From Trichomonas vaginalis G3 (taxonomy: Eukaryota > Parabasalia > Trichomonadida > Trichomonadidae), in assembly GCF_026262505.1 (NCBI RefSeq), contig NC_067205.1:25239693-25303692 (forward strand): 64,000 nucleotides of DNA, read 5' to 3'. The position numbers and the translations under genes are program-made. Shown in pieces: positions 37,324-47,111 of the stretch. Under the pieces are notes generated by a model that was not told the DNA's origin, did not search any database, and saw only the letters and a program-made list of their open reading frames with translations. How positions within the stretch are numbered: position 1 is the stretch's first letter; every line of letters starts with the position of its first letter.

Positions 37324-37773
37324 TTACATGTCAATTTCTTTTTCTCTGGCTGGTTCAGGTTCTTTCTTCTCTTCTTCTACTTTCTTTTCTTTCTTTTCTC
37401 TCTTCTTCTTCTCTGGTGGAGTTATGTCAAACTTCTCAGAACCATATTTTTGTAAAAGTGCTTTGTCATTTAATAGCTCTTCTATTCTGTTTTCTATTTC
37501 ATTTTCAAGAACAGCGCATGTGTCTTCTTTGCATTCTAAGAAGTTTTGTTGGACTTCATCTCTCCAAGAGGCGTCATCTCTGTCAACAAGTCTGTCATTG
37601 ACAAATTTTAAGACTTCTCTGCTTAAGGTTTTATGGTTCTTGTCATATTCCCAGAAACAGAACTTTAGAACAAATTCACCTTTCTTGTTTACACTATGTA
37701 AGATTTTATGGTCGACAGATGTTTTGCTGTCGAAAAGCTTGTCTCGAATATAGATAGCGAAATCGCTAGACAT
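37324..37773 (-). CDS. Uncharacterised protein with Lys/Glu tail, right copy
   Basis: The ORF has 149 residues and looks whole. It matches 18,832-19,278 except for a few substitutions and a slightly different C-terminal end (PAREKEIDM). It is divergent from the ATPase at 37,810 with a 36-base A/T-rich spacer. Confidence 0.6.
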   Translation of the reverse strand: MSSDFAIYIRDKLFDSKTSVDHKILHSVNKKGEFVLKFCFWEYDKNHKTLSREVLKFVNDRLVDRDDASWRDEVQQNFLECKEDTCAVLENEIENRIEELLNDKALLQKYGSEKFDITPPEKKKREKKEKKVEEEKKEPEPAREKEIDM

Positions 37774-37809
37774 TTCCTAAAAGATAAAAATTTTAATTTT
37801 TCTAAAAAT

Positions 37810-38680
37810 ATGTTAGAAAAAAGTTTGCTGACATTGACAAGAAATTTGAGAATGTTTTAAAAAGAACAAGAGGAAGTTGGAAAATGCTCAGATAAAACCC
37901 ATACATGACAAGTTCTTATTTGCTCAGAATGGTATAACAGGTCTAATCGCACCACCTGGGTCGGGTAAGACTTTCACTTATCTTAAAATGGCTGCACAAC
38001 AACAAGAACTAGATGAGAAGAACCCATTCTATGAGTTAGTAGTCATTTGTAGTACTTCGGTCAATTTGACCAAACCGTCAATTCGTTCAAAGATATTATA
38101 AAAAAGTCTAAGTTAGTATGTATAAAAGACTCTGAGTTGTTAGATTGGATAAAGAAGTACCAAAGAAGAGTTTTGAAGTACAATGCTATAAATGAGTATG
38201 TCAATTCTAAGTTTAAAGACCCAAATGAGGAAATGCAGAGAATATTAGAGAAGAAACACTTCAGAAACAAACAGAAAGAGATAGAATACATTTCGAAGAA
38301 ATTGCAATCTTACGATTGGAAGACTTACCCTCACAGATGTCTTCTTATCTTAGATGACTTTGCTTCTCATCCTTTGTTAAAGAACAGAGAACAAGACATG
38401 TGTCGAATTCTTAAGAAGCTCAGACACTTTAACATCTCAGTTGTCATTTGTGTACAGACAGCAAAGAGTTTAAGTAAGGATGTAAAGAGAATACTTACTG
38501 ACATTGTACTTTTCCCCGGATTGTCCGAAGACGATTTCATGGAACTTATGAAAGAGTCCATGGCAGGTAAGTTTGACAGACATGAACTATGGGAGAAGTA
38601 CAAAGTCATACAAGACCCTCATACTTCTTTCAGAATTCATCTACGCAAACAAAGTTCAAATTGTAAAAAGTCAAGCGTAA
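37810..38680 (+). pseudogene. Packaging ATPase, right copy, broken
   Basis: The counterpart of 17,920-18,795, with Walker A (PPGSGKT) and Walker B (CLLILDDFAS) regions visible. It is broken, with about three breaks. Confidence 0.75.
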
Positions 38681-38689
38681 AAATGTAAG

Positions 38690-39143
38690 TGTTTGAGTCT
38701 TAGTCTGTTGTGGTGCTGGGGCTGTCGGTTCTTCTGGCTTTGGAATGGACTCGGTTGGTGGTACGTCGGACATTCGTTTGTGTCTTGTCGGATGGAAGGA
38801 CTTTTCCTGTCGGAAGGAAGGACTTTTCCTGTCGGAAAGAAAAACTTTTCCTGTCGGAAAGAAAAACTTTTCCTGTCGGAAGGAAAAACTTTTTCTGAAG
38901 GTCGACCAAAAAGTTCTCAATTTTCGAAAATTTGAATGATTTACGGACGAACAACAGAAAAAATTTTTCCTGTCGGAAAGAAAAACTTTTCCAGTTGTCG
39001 GGAAATTTTTTTCTTGTCGGAAGGAAGGACTCGGAATGCCAGAAGGAAGGACTCGGAATGCCAGAAGGATTTGACAAGACAATTTACCATCTAGAGCTAC
39101 CTGAGCCATCTTTGGTGTCAAGCTTGAAAAATAAATGGTTCAT
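38690..39143. repeat. Polypyrimidine/polypurine hairpin repeats, right copy
   Basis: The mirror of 17,460-17,919. Units such as CTTTTCCTGTCGGAAAGAAA repeat about eight times between 38,795 and 39,040. Unit order and number differ from the left arm, unlike the flanking genes. No gene is supported. Confidence 0.8.
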
Positions 39144-39950
39144 TTACTCTTCCTCTTTGAAGTTATCGAAATACTCTGTTATCTTTTCCTTCAGTAGCGG
39201 CAAATCTTCTTTGAATGTAAGTATTGTACAACCTTTCATATCATAGTGTGTTTGAGGTAACGTATCTTGAACTATCTGTTTAACATCTTCATTTGGTGTC
39301 ATTGAAATCGGTAAGTTTTCGCGATAGAACCAATTTCTGTCAGATTTGTAAATCTTAGCAAGGTCGTAAAAGCTTTTGTTGTTTCTTCTGACTAAATGCA
39401 ACATAACCATATCTCTGTCTTCTTCATTTTCCATCTCTTCAGTGTAAATCATATACTTATAGTTCTTTTCCTTTCCTTTTGGTACCGAACGTGGTATTCT
39501 TTTCTGTATGTTTTTGTCTTTTGCTTCAAGCTTGTTCTCTAGCTCTTCACGTTCTTGTCTATGAATTTCATCTAACATCATGAAAATATAACAAGCATAG
39601 CGAGGTGAAGCCCACATTGCAACAGCATTTACAAGAAGTCTATGTACATACCAACCTCTCAAACCATTTGGCAAATTTTGACGATTTTCGTACGGAATCT
39701 CGACCCGCGGTTTTCCGCGGGTCGCAAACATATGAGGAAATTCTTCTAAAAGTTCTTTTGTCTGTTGGTTTTCAAACCAATGATGTGCTTGCTTTGTAGA
39801 ACGAAGAGCATTCAAAATACTTTGCATTTGGTACATGTCATCTTTGACCGAACGAATGAGACGTAACTGTTTGTTATACTGAACCCACTCGTATTCTTCA
39901 CTTATGGCTTCATGAACGATAGCAGTTGTTGTGTTCTCTGTTGTTGACAT
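39144..39950 (-). CDS. KilA-N domain protein with DUF3627-like C-terminus, right copy
   Basis: The ORF encodes 268 residues from ATG 39,950 and looks whole; the longer upstream frame lies in the leader. It has the same KilA-N core (GLRGWYVHRLLVNAVAMWAS) and C-terminal domain as 16,632-17,459. It differs by a shorter coiled-coil segment. At the palindrome it reads TRGKPRV instead of TLGKPRV. Confidence 0.8.
   Translation of the reverse strand: MSTTENTTTAIVHEAISEEYEWVQYNKQLRLIRSVKDDMYQMQSILNALRSTKQAHHWFENQQTKELLEEFPHMFATRGKPRVEIPYENRQNLPNGLRGWYVHRLLVNAVAMWASPRYACYIFMMLDEIHRQEREELENKLEAKDKNIQKRIPRSVPKGKEKNYKYMIYTEEMENEEDRDMVMLHLVRRNNKSFYDLAKIYKSDRNWFYRENLPISMTPNEDVKQIVQDTLPQTHYDMKGCTILTFKEDLPLLKEKITEYFDNFKEEE
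39703..39722. repeat. Palindrome ACCCGCGG-TTTT-CCGCGGGT inside KilA-N gene 2
   Basis: This is the site equivalent to 16,860-16,879. The stem is perfect, but one base pair differs on both arms from the left copy. Confidence 0.95.
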
Positions 39951-40038
39951 TTCTGTTCTTACATACAAAATAAAAAAATAAAAAAAAATAAAATTAGCGT
40001 TATTTTCTATCTTGTATAAAAGACCAAAAATAAACGCT

Positions 40039-40653
40039 TTACATGTATTTTTCAGCAACTTCGTCAAATAATTTTATAGCTTTGTCGATCTCATCTACTT
40101 CAAACGTTTCTTTACCTTTCGTGGGAGCACCATACATTTTCTCAAACTTTTCAAGTAGTTCTGTTTCAGCAGCTCTCATATCGTTAACGAACACAACCTT
40201 GACTCTATTGACTGTACTGTCATATCTTTGAGTTATATTATATGTTCTTCCTATCTTATATCTCTTTGTATTGAAGTCCTTCGGTTTCTGAACGATGTAA
40301 AGTAAGCCTTCACTGCAACGTTCCGTATCGAATGAACCATATGTTATGAAATTATATCCAACAACTGGGTCAATCCAGAACAAAACTACTGGTATAAGAC
40401 TTTTGTCGATGAGATATGCTCTTGTTCCATAGAATCTTACCGATATCATAAGCTCAGGATTTCTTGTCAAAATTTTCTGAGTAGAAGCATTTCTAACCCA
40501 GTCGTGGGATGTTTTCTTTTCAGATAGTGTTAAAATGTCTGACAAAGAATATTTGTTGTATTTCTTTGAGTATCTTACGTTTAAATCACCTATTCTAACC
40601 ACTTTGGTCTCATTGTCTATCTTTTTAACTGTTTCAAACTCAGTGTTTGTCAT
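40039..40653 (-). CDS. KilA-N-like / GIY-YIG protein, right copy
   Basis: The ORF has 204 residues and looks whole; it is nearly identical to 15,930-16,544 (GLLYIVQ, YKIGRTYNITQRY, GKETFEVDE all present). The first residues differ (MTNTEFETV against MLKVEFETV). The leader at 40,654-40,700 keeps the TTCTTACATACAAAAT block. Confidence 0.75.
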   Translation of the reverse strand: MTNTEFETVKKIDNETKVVRIGDLNVRYSKKYNKYSLSDILTLSEKKTSHDWVRNASTQKILTRNPELMISVRFYGTRAYLIDKSLIPVVLFWIDPVVGYNFITYGSFDTERCSEGLLYIVQKPKDFNTKRYKIGRTYNITQRYDSTVNRVKVVFVNDMRAAETELLEKFEKMYGAPTKGKETFEVDEIDKAIKLFDEVAEKYM

Positions 40654-40734
40654 TTTCTGTTCTTACATACAAAATAAAAAAATAAAAAAAATAAAACTAA
40701 CTCTATTTTTCTATCTTGTATAAAAGATATGATT

Positions 40735-41629
40735 TCAGGGATTTTTTTTACGAAGTGTCAAAGTTCTCTTCGTCAAAAAAATACAGTTATATCATGAAAT
40801 TTGGTCATTTTTTCACGATTTCAGGGATTTTTTTGACGAAGTGTCAAAGTTCTCTTCGTCAAAAAAATACAGTTATATCATGAAATTTGGTCATTTTTTC
40901 ACGATTTTCATGAGTTTTATGCAAGACCGAGAAAAGTCGGTCTAGAGAAATTTCACTCAAAAGTTCTTGTGTGCTTTGGTTTTTGAACCAATCGTCTGTA
41001 TGTTTGGTATCTGGAGCAAAACATGCTGTCAAAATACTTTGCATTTGGTACATATCGTCTTTGACCGAACGAATGAGACGGAGTTGTTTGTTAAACTGAA
41101 CCCACTCGTATTCTTCATGAATTTTGTATAAAAGATATGATTTCAGGGATTTTTTTTTACGAAGTGTCAAAGTTCTCTTCGTCAAAAAAATACAGTTATA
41201 TCATGAAATTTGGTCATTTTTTTCAGCAAAAATATATTTTAGATCTAACCAGGTCCCTCGGTCCCTCGGTCACTCGGTCAACTAACATCTTTTTGAAAAT
41301 GGTGACAACATGACATTTTGACAACAACACAGGAAATAAACTTCTTCGTATATGTTTTGTCATGATTTCATCGTAAATGAGCGTAAATCAGACAAAAATA
41401 TATTTTAGGTGAAGTGGTGAGATCTCACCTCTTTTCTCACCTCTTTTCTCACCTCTTGAATTTTGTATAAAAGATATGATTTCAGGGATTTTTTTACGAA
41501 GTGTCAAAGTTCTCTTCGTCACTCATAACAGTTATATAATGAAATTTGGTCATTTTACTCAGCAAAAATATATTTTAGGTGAAGAGGTGAGATCTCACCT
41601 CTTTTCTCACCTGTTTTCTCACCTCTTTT
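40735..41629. repeat. Repeat-rich spacer with 86-base units, KilA-N fragment and GATC palindromes
   Basis: 86-base-type units with the TTCGTCAAAAAAATACAG motif occur at about 40,735-40,900 (two), 41,140-41,225 and 41,480-41,560. A KilA-N gene 2 fragment (40,859-41,185, minus; EEYEWVQFNKQLRLIRSVKD) carries a hairpin with stem AGACCGA/TCGGTCT (40,924-40,943). GGTGAGATCTCACC repeats lie at 41,392-41,463 and 41,564-41,637. A CCTCGGTCC 9-base tandem lies near 41,253-41,280. The composition differs from the left spacer although the genes on both sides are nearly identical. Confidence 0.85.
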
Positions 41630-42544
41630 TCACAAGCGTTTTACATGAATTGTACGATGTATATTTGAAATCCTAAACAGTTTTGTAGCTTCTATTTCTT
41701 CTGTCAGTATGTCAAAAGTTTTCACAATGCCGAATGTTTCTTTATATTTCTTCTTGACATCAGATAGAAGGAAATCGTCAGCTGTTGGATAGTTTTTGTT
41801 TAGAAATGTCAACATGTCCATTTTATCTTCTGCTGGTTTCTCTGCTTCTTTCTTTAAATCTGCATAGTCGTTTCGCATACGTTCTATCTCTTTGACGGAG
41901 TAGTTATATTTCCTCATTGCTGCTTTACATTTTGAACATTGTGGGTTCATTTTAGCATTGTACATTGAAATTTGTCCTGCAAGTACAACTAAGGCGTCAA
42001 TGGTTTTCTTTAACTCAAAAGTTGCTGGTTTTATCTGTTCGTTCCATACTTTACCTCTTTTATCTTTATCTCTTATCTGCCATACACATTTTGCAACTAA
42101 CGAAACAAAGTTGTCGTAGGTCTTAAATTCTTCAGATTTATATATGTCAGAAACATTTTTATATACCATATCGCAGTCTTTGTCCATGACTTTGTGGTTG
42201 CAATGAAATCCAAGAAACTCATAGTTTACCTTACGTATGAACTTCTTGGTTTCTACTGAGTCAGTTGCTTTGACTTCTATTTCATCGAATTCAGGAATAG
42301 TAAGCTTTTGTTGTTGGATTTCAGGAAGTTTAGGTAGATGGTCAATAATATCCTGCATTTCATAAAGATATTCTTCATTTGTTTCATCTTTCGCACTACA
42401 GTCTAAATCTCCTTGGAGAAGTTCTTGCTTTATCTTCTGGATTTCTGTTTCGAAAGTATATGAAGAAGGAATGAAGCTTTTCATCTCTACTAACATAGAT
42501 GTTGGATTCATGACTAACGAGTTTGGTGAAGTTGTTGCTAACAT
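41630..42544 (-). CDS. Uncharacterised 304-residue accessory protein, right copy
   Basis: The ORF looks whole and differs from 14,251-15,165 at a few residues only. It keeps FHCNHKVMDKDC and CSKCKAAMRKYN. The leader 42,545-42,590 matches the shared accessory leader. Confidence 0.6.
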   Translation of the reverse strand: MLATTSPNSLVMNPTSMLVEMKSFIPSSYTFETEIQKIKQELLQGDLDCSAKDETNEEYLYEMQDIIDHLPKLPEIQQQKLTIPEFDEIEVKATDSVETKKFIRKVNYEFLGFHCNHKVMDKDCDMVYKNVSDIYKSEEFKTYDNFVSLVAKCVWQIRDKDKRGKVWNEQIKPATFELKKTIDALVVLAGQISMYNAKMNPQCSKCKAAMRKYNYSVKEIERMRNDYADLKKEAEKPAEDKMDMLTFLNKNYPTADDFLLSDVKKKYKETFGIVKTFDILTEEIEATKLFRISNIHRTIHVKRL

Positions 42545-43042
42545 GTTCTTACAATAAAAATAAAAAATATTTTTTTTAAAAAAACTAACTTTTTATTTTA
42601 TTTCGGGAAAATTCATGAAAATTCAACGGGTGAGAAAACAGGTGAGATCTCACCACTTCACCTAAAATATATTTTTGCCGAGTAAAATGAGTTTTGGTTG
42701 AAAAAACAGGTGGAGCCAAAAGTGGCTCGACCTCAAAACAAGCATTTTGTGAAGAATATACCAACCGCCGGAATTCCGGCGGTTGCTTTTTATACAAAAC
42801 ATTGACGATGAAGTCTTGACAAAACAAGCATTTCGTGAAGAATATACCAACCCGCGGAATTCCGCGGGTTGCTTTTTATACAAAACATTGACGATGAAGT
42901 TTATTTCCTGTGTTGTTGTCAAAATGTCATGTTGTCACACTTTTTCAGAGAAGTTTAAATTACCTGGTGACCTGGTGACACCTAAAAACCATCTAACCTA
43001 AAATATATTTTTGCCGAATTCAATAAAAATAAAATGGTTCAT
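42545..43042. repeat. Spacer with two palindrome-bearing KilA-N fragments of different arm type
   Basis: After the leader (42,545-42,600) comes a GGTGAGATCTCACC repeat (42,611-42,677). Then two copies of the KilA-N gene 1 segment follow about 86 bases apart. The first has palindrome half AACCGCCGGAA (42,763-42,784) and the second has half AACCCGCGGAA (42,849-42,870). The flanks (GAAGAATATACC and TGCTTTTTATACAAAACATT) are the same in both. GGTGACCTGGTGACACC follows near 42,965. Confidence 0.9.
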
Positions 43043-43705
43043 TTACTCACAATATTTTTGTACAAAACGACCCCAAACTTTTAACCTCTCTTCTGCAGCT
43101 TCTAATGAAATTTTAGCGAGTTCATATTCTCTAAATTCTCTCTTTAAATCTTCTTGTTCCCATTGGTCTAGTTCGTATGGAGAATCTCTATAACCATAAC
43201 ACATCTCATGTTCATGTTCTATTTGTTTTTCGCACATTTTTCTAACTTCTTGTTCGAACAAAGGTTTAGCATTCTCTACTGTATCTTCAAGTTCTTCTTC
43301 ATCTAATTTCTCATGAACTTTCTTGTCTATGGAGTCCATAATTTTTCCAACTGCTATGCAATATTTTGGAGAAGCCCACATTGCTATATAGTTTACAAGT
43401 CTTGGGTCTGCATACGTTCCTCTAACCTGTTTGATTTCATCGGGAATTCCTGCATGAACTGTGTATAAAAAGCAACCCGCGGAATTCCGCGGGTTGGTAT
43501 ATTCTTCACAAAATGCCTTAAAATACTCTTCCCAGGACTTATTTTCCAACAACCTTCTAAAGTCTTTCCTAAACTGCTGACATATCTTTGTTGCATTTAT
43601 ATAACCATCCTTGTCTCTACGTAAGACTTCAATACCGTTGTAAGTGCCTTTTGTGAATGTTTCGCCATTAGATTTGTTCGTGAACGTTTTTGCTTCGACT
43701 GTCAT
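43043..43705 (-). CDS. KilA-N domain protein, right copy, palindrome of the other arm type
   Basis: The ORF has 220 residues and looks whole; the counterpart is 13,153-13,815. The KilA-N core GTYADPRLVNYIAMWASPKY is present. The palindrome at 43,474-43,495 gives NPRNSAG where the left copy has NRRNSGG. Confidence 0.85.
   Translation of the reverse strand: MTVEAKTFTNKSNGETFTKGTYNGIEVLRRDKDGYINATKICQQFRKDFRRLLENKSWEEYFKAFCEEYTNPRNSAGCFLYTVHAGIPDEIKQVRGTYADPRLVNYIAMWASPKYCIAVGKIMDSIDKKVHEKLDEEELEDTVENAKPLFEQEVRKMCEKQIEHEHEMCYGYRDSPYELDQWEQEDLKREFREYELAKISLEAAEERLKVWGRFVQKYCE
43474..43495. repeat. Perfect 22-base palindrome, arm type CGCG
   Basis: Half AACCCGCGGAA mirrored about GAATTC. Relative to 13,363-13,384, positions 5 and 6 of each arm have changed in mirror fashion, keeping perfect pairing. 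Confidence 0.95.
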
Positions 43706-43738
43706 TTCAGTTCTTACAATAAAAATAAAAAATATTTT

Positions 43739-44012
43739 TTGGTGGTACGTCGGACATTCGTTTGTGGCTTAACCGTCGGACATTCGTTTGTGGCTTAACC
43801 GTCGGACATTGTCTTGAAACAGTACAAGTCTTGTTCCACTTCTCGGGTCAGCCGTTCTACATAACCTCAGAAGGCGGCATCCAACCAGTTCAGTAAACAT
43901 CTCATTTTAACTCACTTTTTTTCTATCTTAAGGAAATTCATGAAAATTCAAGAGGTGAGAAAACAGGTGAGAAAAGAGGTGAGATCTCACCACTTCACCT
44001 AAAATATATTTT
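43739..44012. repeat. Spacer with GTCCGACG tandem and one GATC palindrome
   Basis: The counterpart of 12,709-13,104. CGGACATTCGTTTGTGGC is tandemly repeated at 43,750-43,815. One GGTGAGATCTCACC repeat stands at 43,935-44,012; the left arm has two. Confidence 0.8.
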
Positions 44013-44873
44013 TCAATACTTTTTCAGCACTTTTCCGTAGTTGTATATGAAAGACAATTCGAGATAAAAGTCGTAGTACAATGGAATAATATGCTGCACA
44101 CCGTTTGTTGTGAACCAAACTTGAAAGTCAGAGAAACTGTTACTAGGTGGTTCGTAGAATTTAGAAGCAAAGTCATAAAAGTCCTTACCGATACATAGAA
44201 AACTGTTGTTGCTTGAACTGAAACTTGCATGACACATGACATTTTGAGGGTCAAACACGTTTCTATAAACTGTCAAATCTGCTGGTGGAAGTACAAATTT
44301 AAATGGACCATCTGGTGGTAATGGTTCGTTCTGGTTTAGTAACCGAAGAAATTGTGCCCAAGAACGTTTGTCTACTCCCCAATATAAAAACTCTGTATCT
44401 CTTGGAGGGTTAATTTCAATCTTTTGAAATGAAACTGTGGAGTTCATCTTGTCATATTCTAGTTTCAGATAGTATGTTCCATTTAGTAAAGAGTCATATT
44501 TTTCTTGAAATTCCCAGTAGTATTTGTTTATTTGAGTTTGAAAGTCATTTAGAGTTTTTTCAAGACTTTCGTCTGAACGAATTGTAAAGATTTTCATTTC
44601 GTCAAATTTTTCTATTAGACCATCAGAACCTTTATACTGCCCATGAAAATATACTGCGAACATAAACGCGTTAGTTCTATTTGAAAAACAAACTCTTCTA
44701 AATCCTATTGCCTTTGCATCTGAAGGACTTTGAAGCCAACGAATTGGATAGTCAAACCTGTAAGTTCGGGATGAAATTTCTTCATCTGAAAGATTCCTAC
44801 CAGCATTTGTAAAGATATAGTCTAACGGTTTTGTATCTGCTACTTTTGTTCTTTGTTTTTCAACCTGAAGCAT
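44013..44873 (-). CDS. Jelly-roll-like structural protein, right copy
   Basis: The ORF has 286 residues and looks whole. It is nearly identical to 11,872-12,708 but with a short extra C-terminal tail (YGKVLKKY). FQVWFTTNGVQHIIPLYYDF is conserved. Confidence 0.6.
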   Translation of the reverse strand: MLQVEKQRTKVADTKPLDYIFTNAGRNLSDEEISSRTYRFDYPIRWLQSPSDAKAIGFRRVCFSNRTNAFMFAVYFHGQYKGSDGLIEKFDEMKIFTIRSDESLEKTLNDFQTQINKYYWEFQEKYDSLLNGTYYLKLEYDKMNSTVSFQKIEINPPRDTEFLYWGVDKRSWAQFLRLLNQNEPLPPDGPFKFVLPPADLTVYRNVFDPQNVMCHASFSSSNNSFLCIGKDFYDFASKFYEPPSNSFSDFQVWFTTNGVQHIIPLYYDFYLELSFIYNYGKVLKKY

Positions 44874-44927
44874 TTAATATATGTAAAAATATACTGTTTT
44901 AAAAACGTTTTTATTTCATGCAATGTT

Positions 44928-47082
44928 TTATTTCATGCAATGTTTTATTTCTGTGCCGTCTTCAAGTATACCCCAGTACTTACGCTTGGAGAGGACATGA
45001 ACTTCGGAAAATACCTTGTCTAGCTTAAAACAGCCCATCTTTTCACCGACCATTCCCATTTCAATGAGTTTGTTGTATCCTTCTTCGTTCGTCATGAGTG
45101 CGTCAATGTTCTCGTAGTATACCTTCACTTTGGATTTGACATCGGAGAAGAATTTGTTGTAGTTGTCAAGGACTGCCTTTGCGAACTGAGGGTAAGACCA
45201 ATGTTCGACAATAGGTTTTAATGTGGTTACTAAGCCACTTTGACCTTCGGTGAACTCGTACTTCAAAACAAAAGGAGAAAACCTTTCAACAAAGTTGTCG
45301 ACCTTCTCATAGTGTTTACTCTTCATCTTTTGAGGTTTTTTAATGGAATATCCCCATGTCGAATTCATAAGCAATTTGAGTGTCATTGCAAGTTTGGGGT
45401 TTGAAGCTTTCCTAATATCATACAGTTGTTGTATGACTTTTCCAACTGTATAGTTCCTTCCCGGGAACTCACCATCTTCGTTTGGAATTCCAGTCGGAAT
45501 ATATTGGACAAACCTCATGTACGCAGCGTTAAGGTCGACATAGTATATCTTTTCATCTGAGTCGAACTTGTCGCAACCAATGGGTCCAGTTCGTGGAAAT
45601 TCAAGTGAGTCTCTTATCTTCTGAGAAACTTCTCCTGTTATCTCATAAACATCGTCAAAGCAACCTGTTTCATATAAAACCTTCTGACCTAACTCTGATG
45701 CTCTCCAATACAATTTGACGTCAATTGGATGTCTCAATGGAAGTTTGTTTATAGCATCTTGAAGTTTCTTGTAACCTCATTGGAAGTTCTTCTGGTTCAG
45801 GTTGGTATCCGAACAATCCAACTCCTTTGGAACTGTGTACTTCTTTTGTGCTATAACTTTGTCTGGAACAACTTTTGGTCTTGCTAACAATGAAAAGTTT
45901 GTTTCGTCTTTTGGTACAAAAGTTTCTGTCAGCTTGTCATCTGGAATTGGTTCCAACAAGCCTTTCTCGAAAAGAATGTTAACAGCTCTGACAATGTTGC
46001 ACTTGCCTTTTCCGAACAATGGGTTTGTAAGACTTTCGTTCAACATGAAGTGGTTGTGGACAAGTACAATCTTCAACCATGGTAAGTCTTTGTCAACAAC
46101 ATAGTCGTCATGTGAAGAACCTTTAGCTGTAGGTATGTTGACGCGGATATTGACATTTGCCAACGGTGCAATTTTTGTCAATTGCCCTCTAAGAATGTAC
46201 CTTGTTTTCACACATGACTCAAGATACTTCATCTTCTCATCTGTAACAAGACCAGAGTTCCTGAGACATGTAAGAATACAAGGTTCATTGACAATTGTTT
46301 CAATTGAATTGTAAATTCCATACCTTGTCAAGTCAATGTCAGACTTATTTCTGAACGGGAAATACCCAGCATGTTTGTCTGACTGCTTGAGGGTTAGGTT
46401 GATACCATTCGAACTTCACGCTTGCAATTCCTTCAATTGCATTCAAAATGTCTGAGTCGGAGTCAACCATTTGTTCTCTCTTTGTAGTCTTGAAAGCGTC
46501 AAGAAGTTGTGCGGCTGTTGTGACATTGCCATGTGCATAGTAAATATGACCATCCAAATCTGTTACGGTCAATCTGAGATTGTGTCCTTTCTTATTTCCG
46601 TCTTGAATTGCAGCAAGTACACCCATGAAGCCTTCTTTGTTCTTTCCTTCTTCAAAGTTTACTGTAAAGGTTCGACCAGATGTAATTTTACTTCTAACTT
46701 CACGATACTTTTCATATGCATATCTTGTTCTTTCCATGGGAGCATGTGTGTCTTCACCTTTTCCTTTTTTCCTTCTCAAAGGATGCAATTGTTCGTCATG
46801 TTTCCAGTAGAATCTGGCAAAGCCGTCGTGTCCTTCAACTTGAGGTTCATTAACATCGAAAGGCATGTTCATAAGACGCTCTTCTTCTAACCTCTCTAGT
46901 CTGTTTGGATAATTTGCGCGTGCTGTTTCCAAGTCCATTTCGTAGCGAAGACCAGACAATTTGTCATAGACTTTTATGGGTCTTCCCTTCCTATATTTAA
47001 ACTTCTTCGAAACTCTCCAACCATATCTTTCTAACTCTGCTTTTATTCTAGCAGATTTTCTATCCATTCTATATGGGGGCAT
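44928..47082 (-). pseudogene. Family-B DNA polymerase, right copy, broken
   Basis: The counterpart of 9,681-11,834, with the same MPPYRMDRKSARIKAEL start at 47,082, the DLTRYGIYNSIE block and the motif A (VDLNAAY) and motif B (NSTWGY) regions. It is broken, with about two breaks. Confidence 0.8.
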
Positions 47083-47111
47083 TTTTATAAAAATAAAAAA
47101 ATGTTTTTCCT

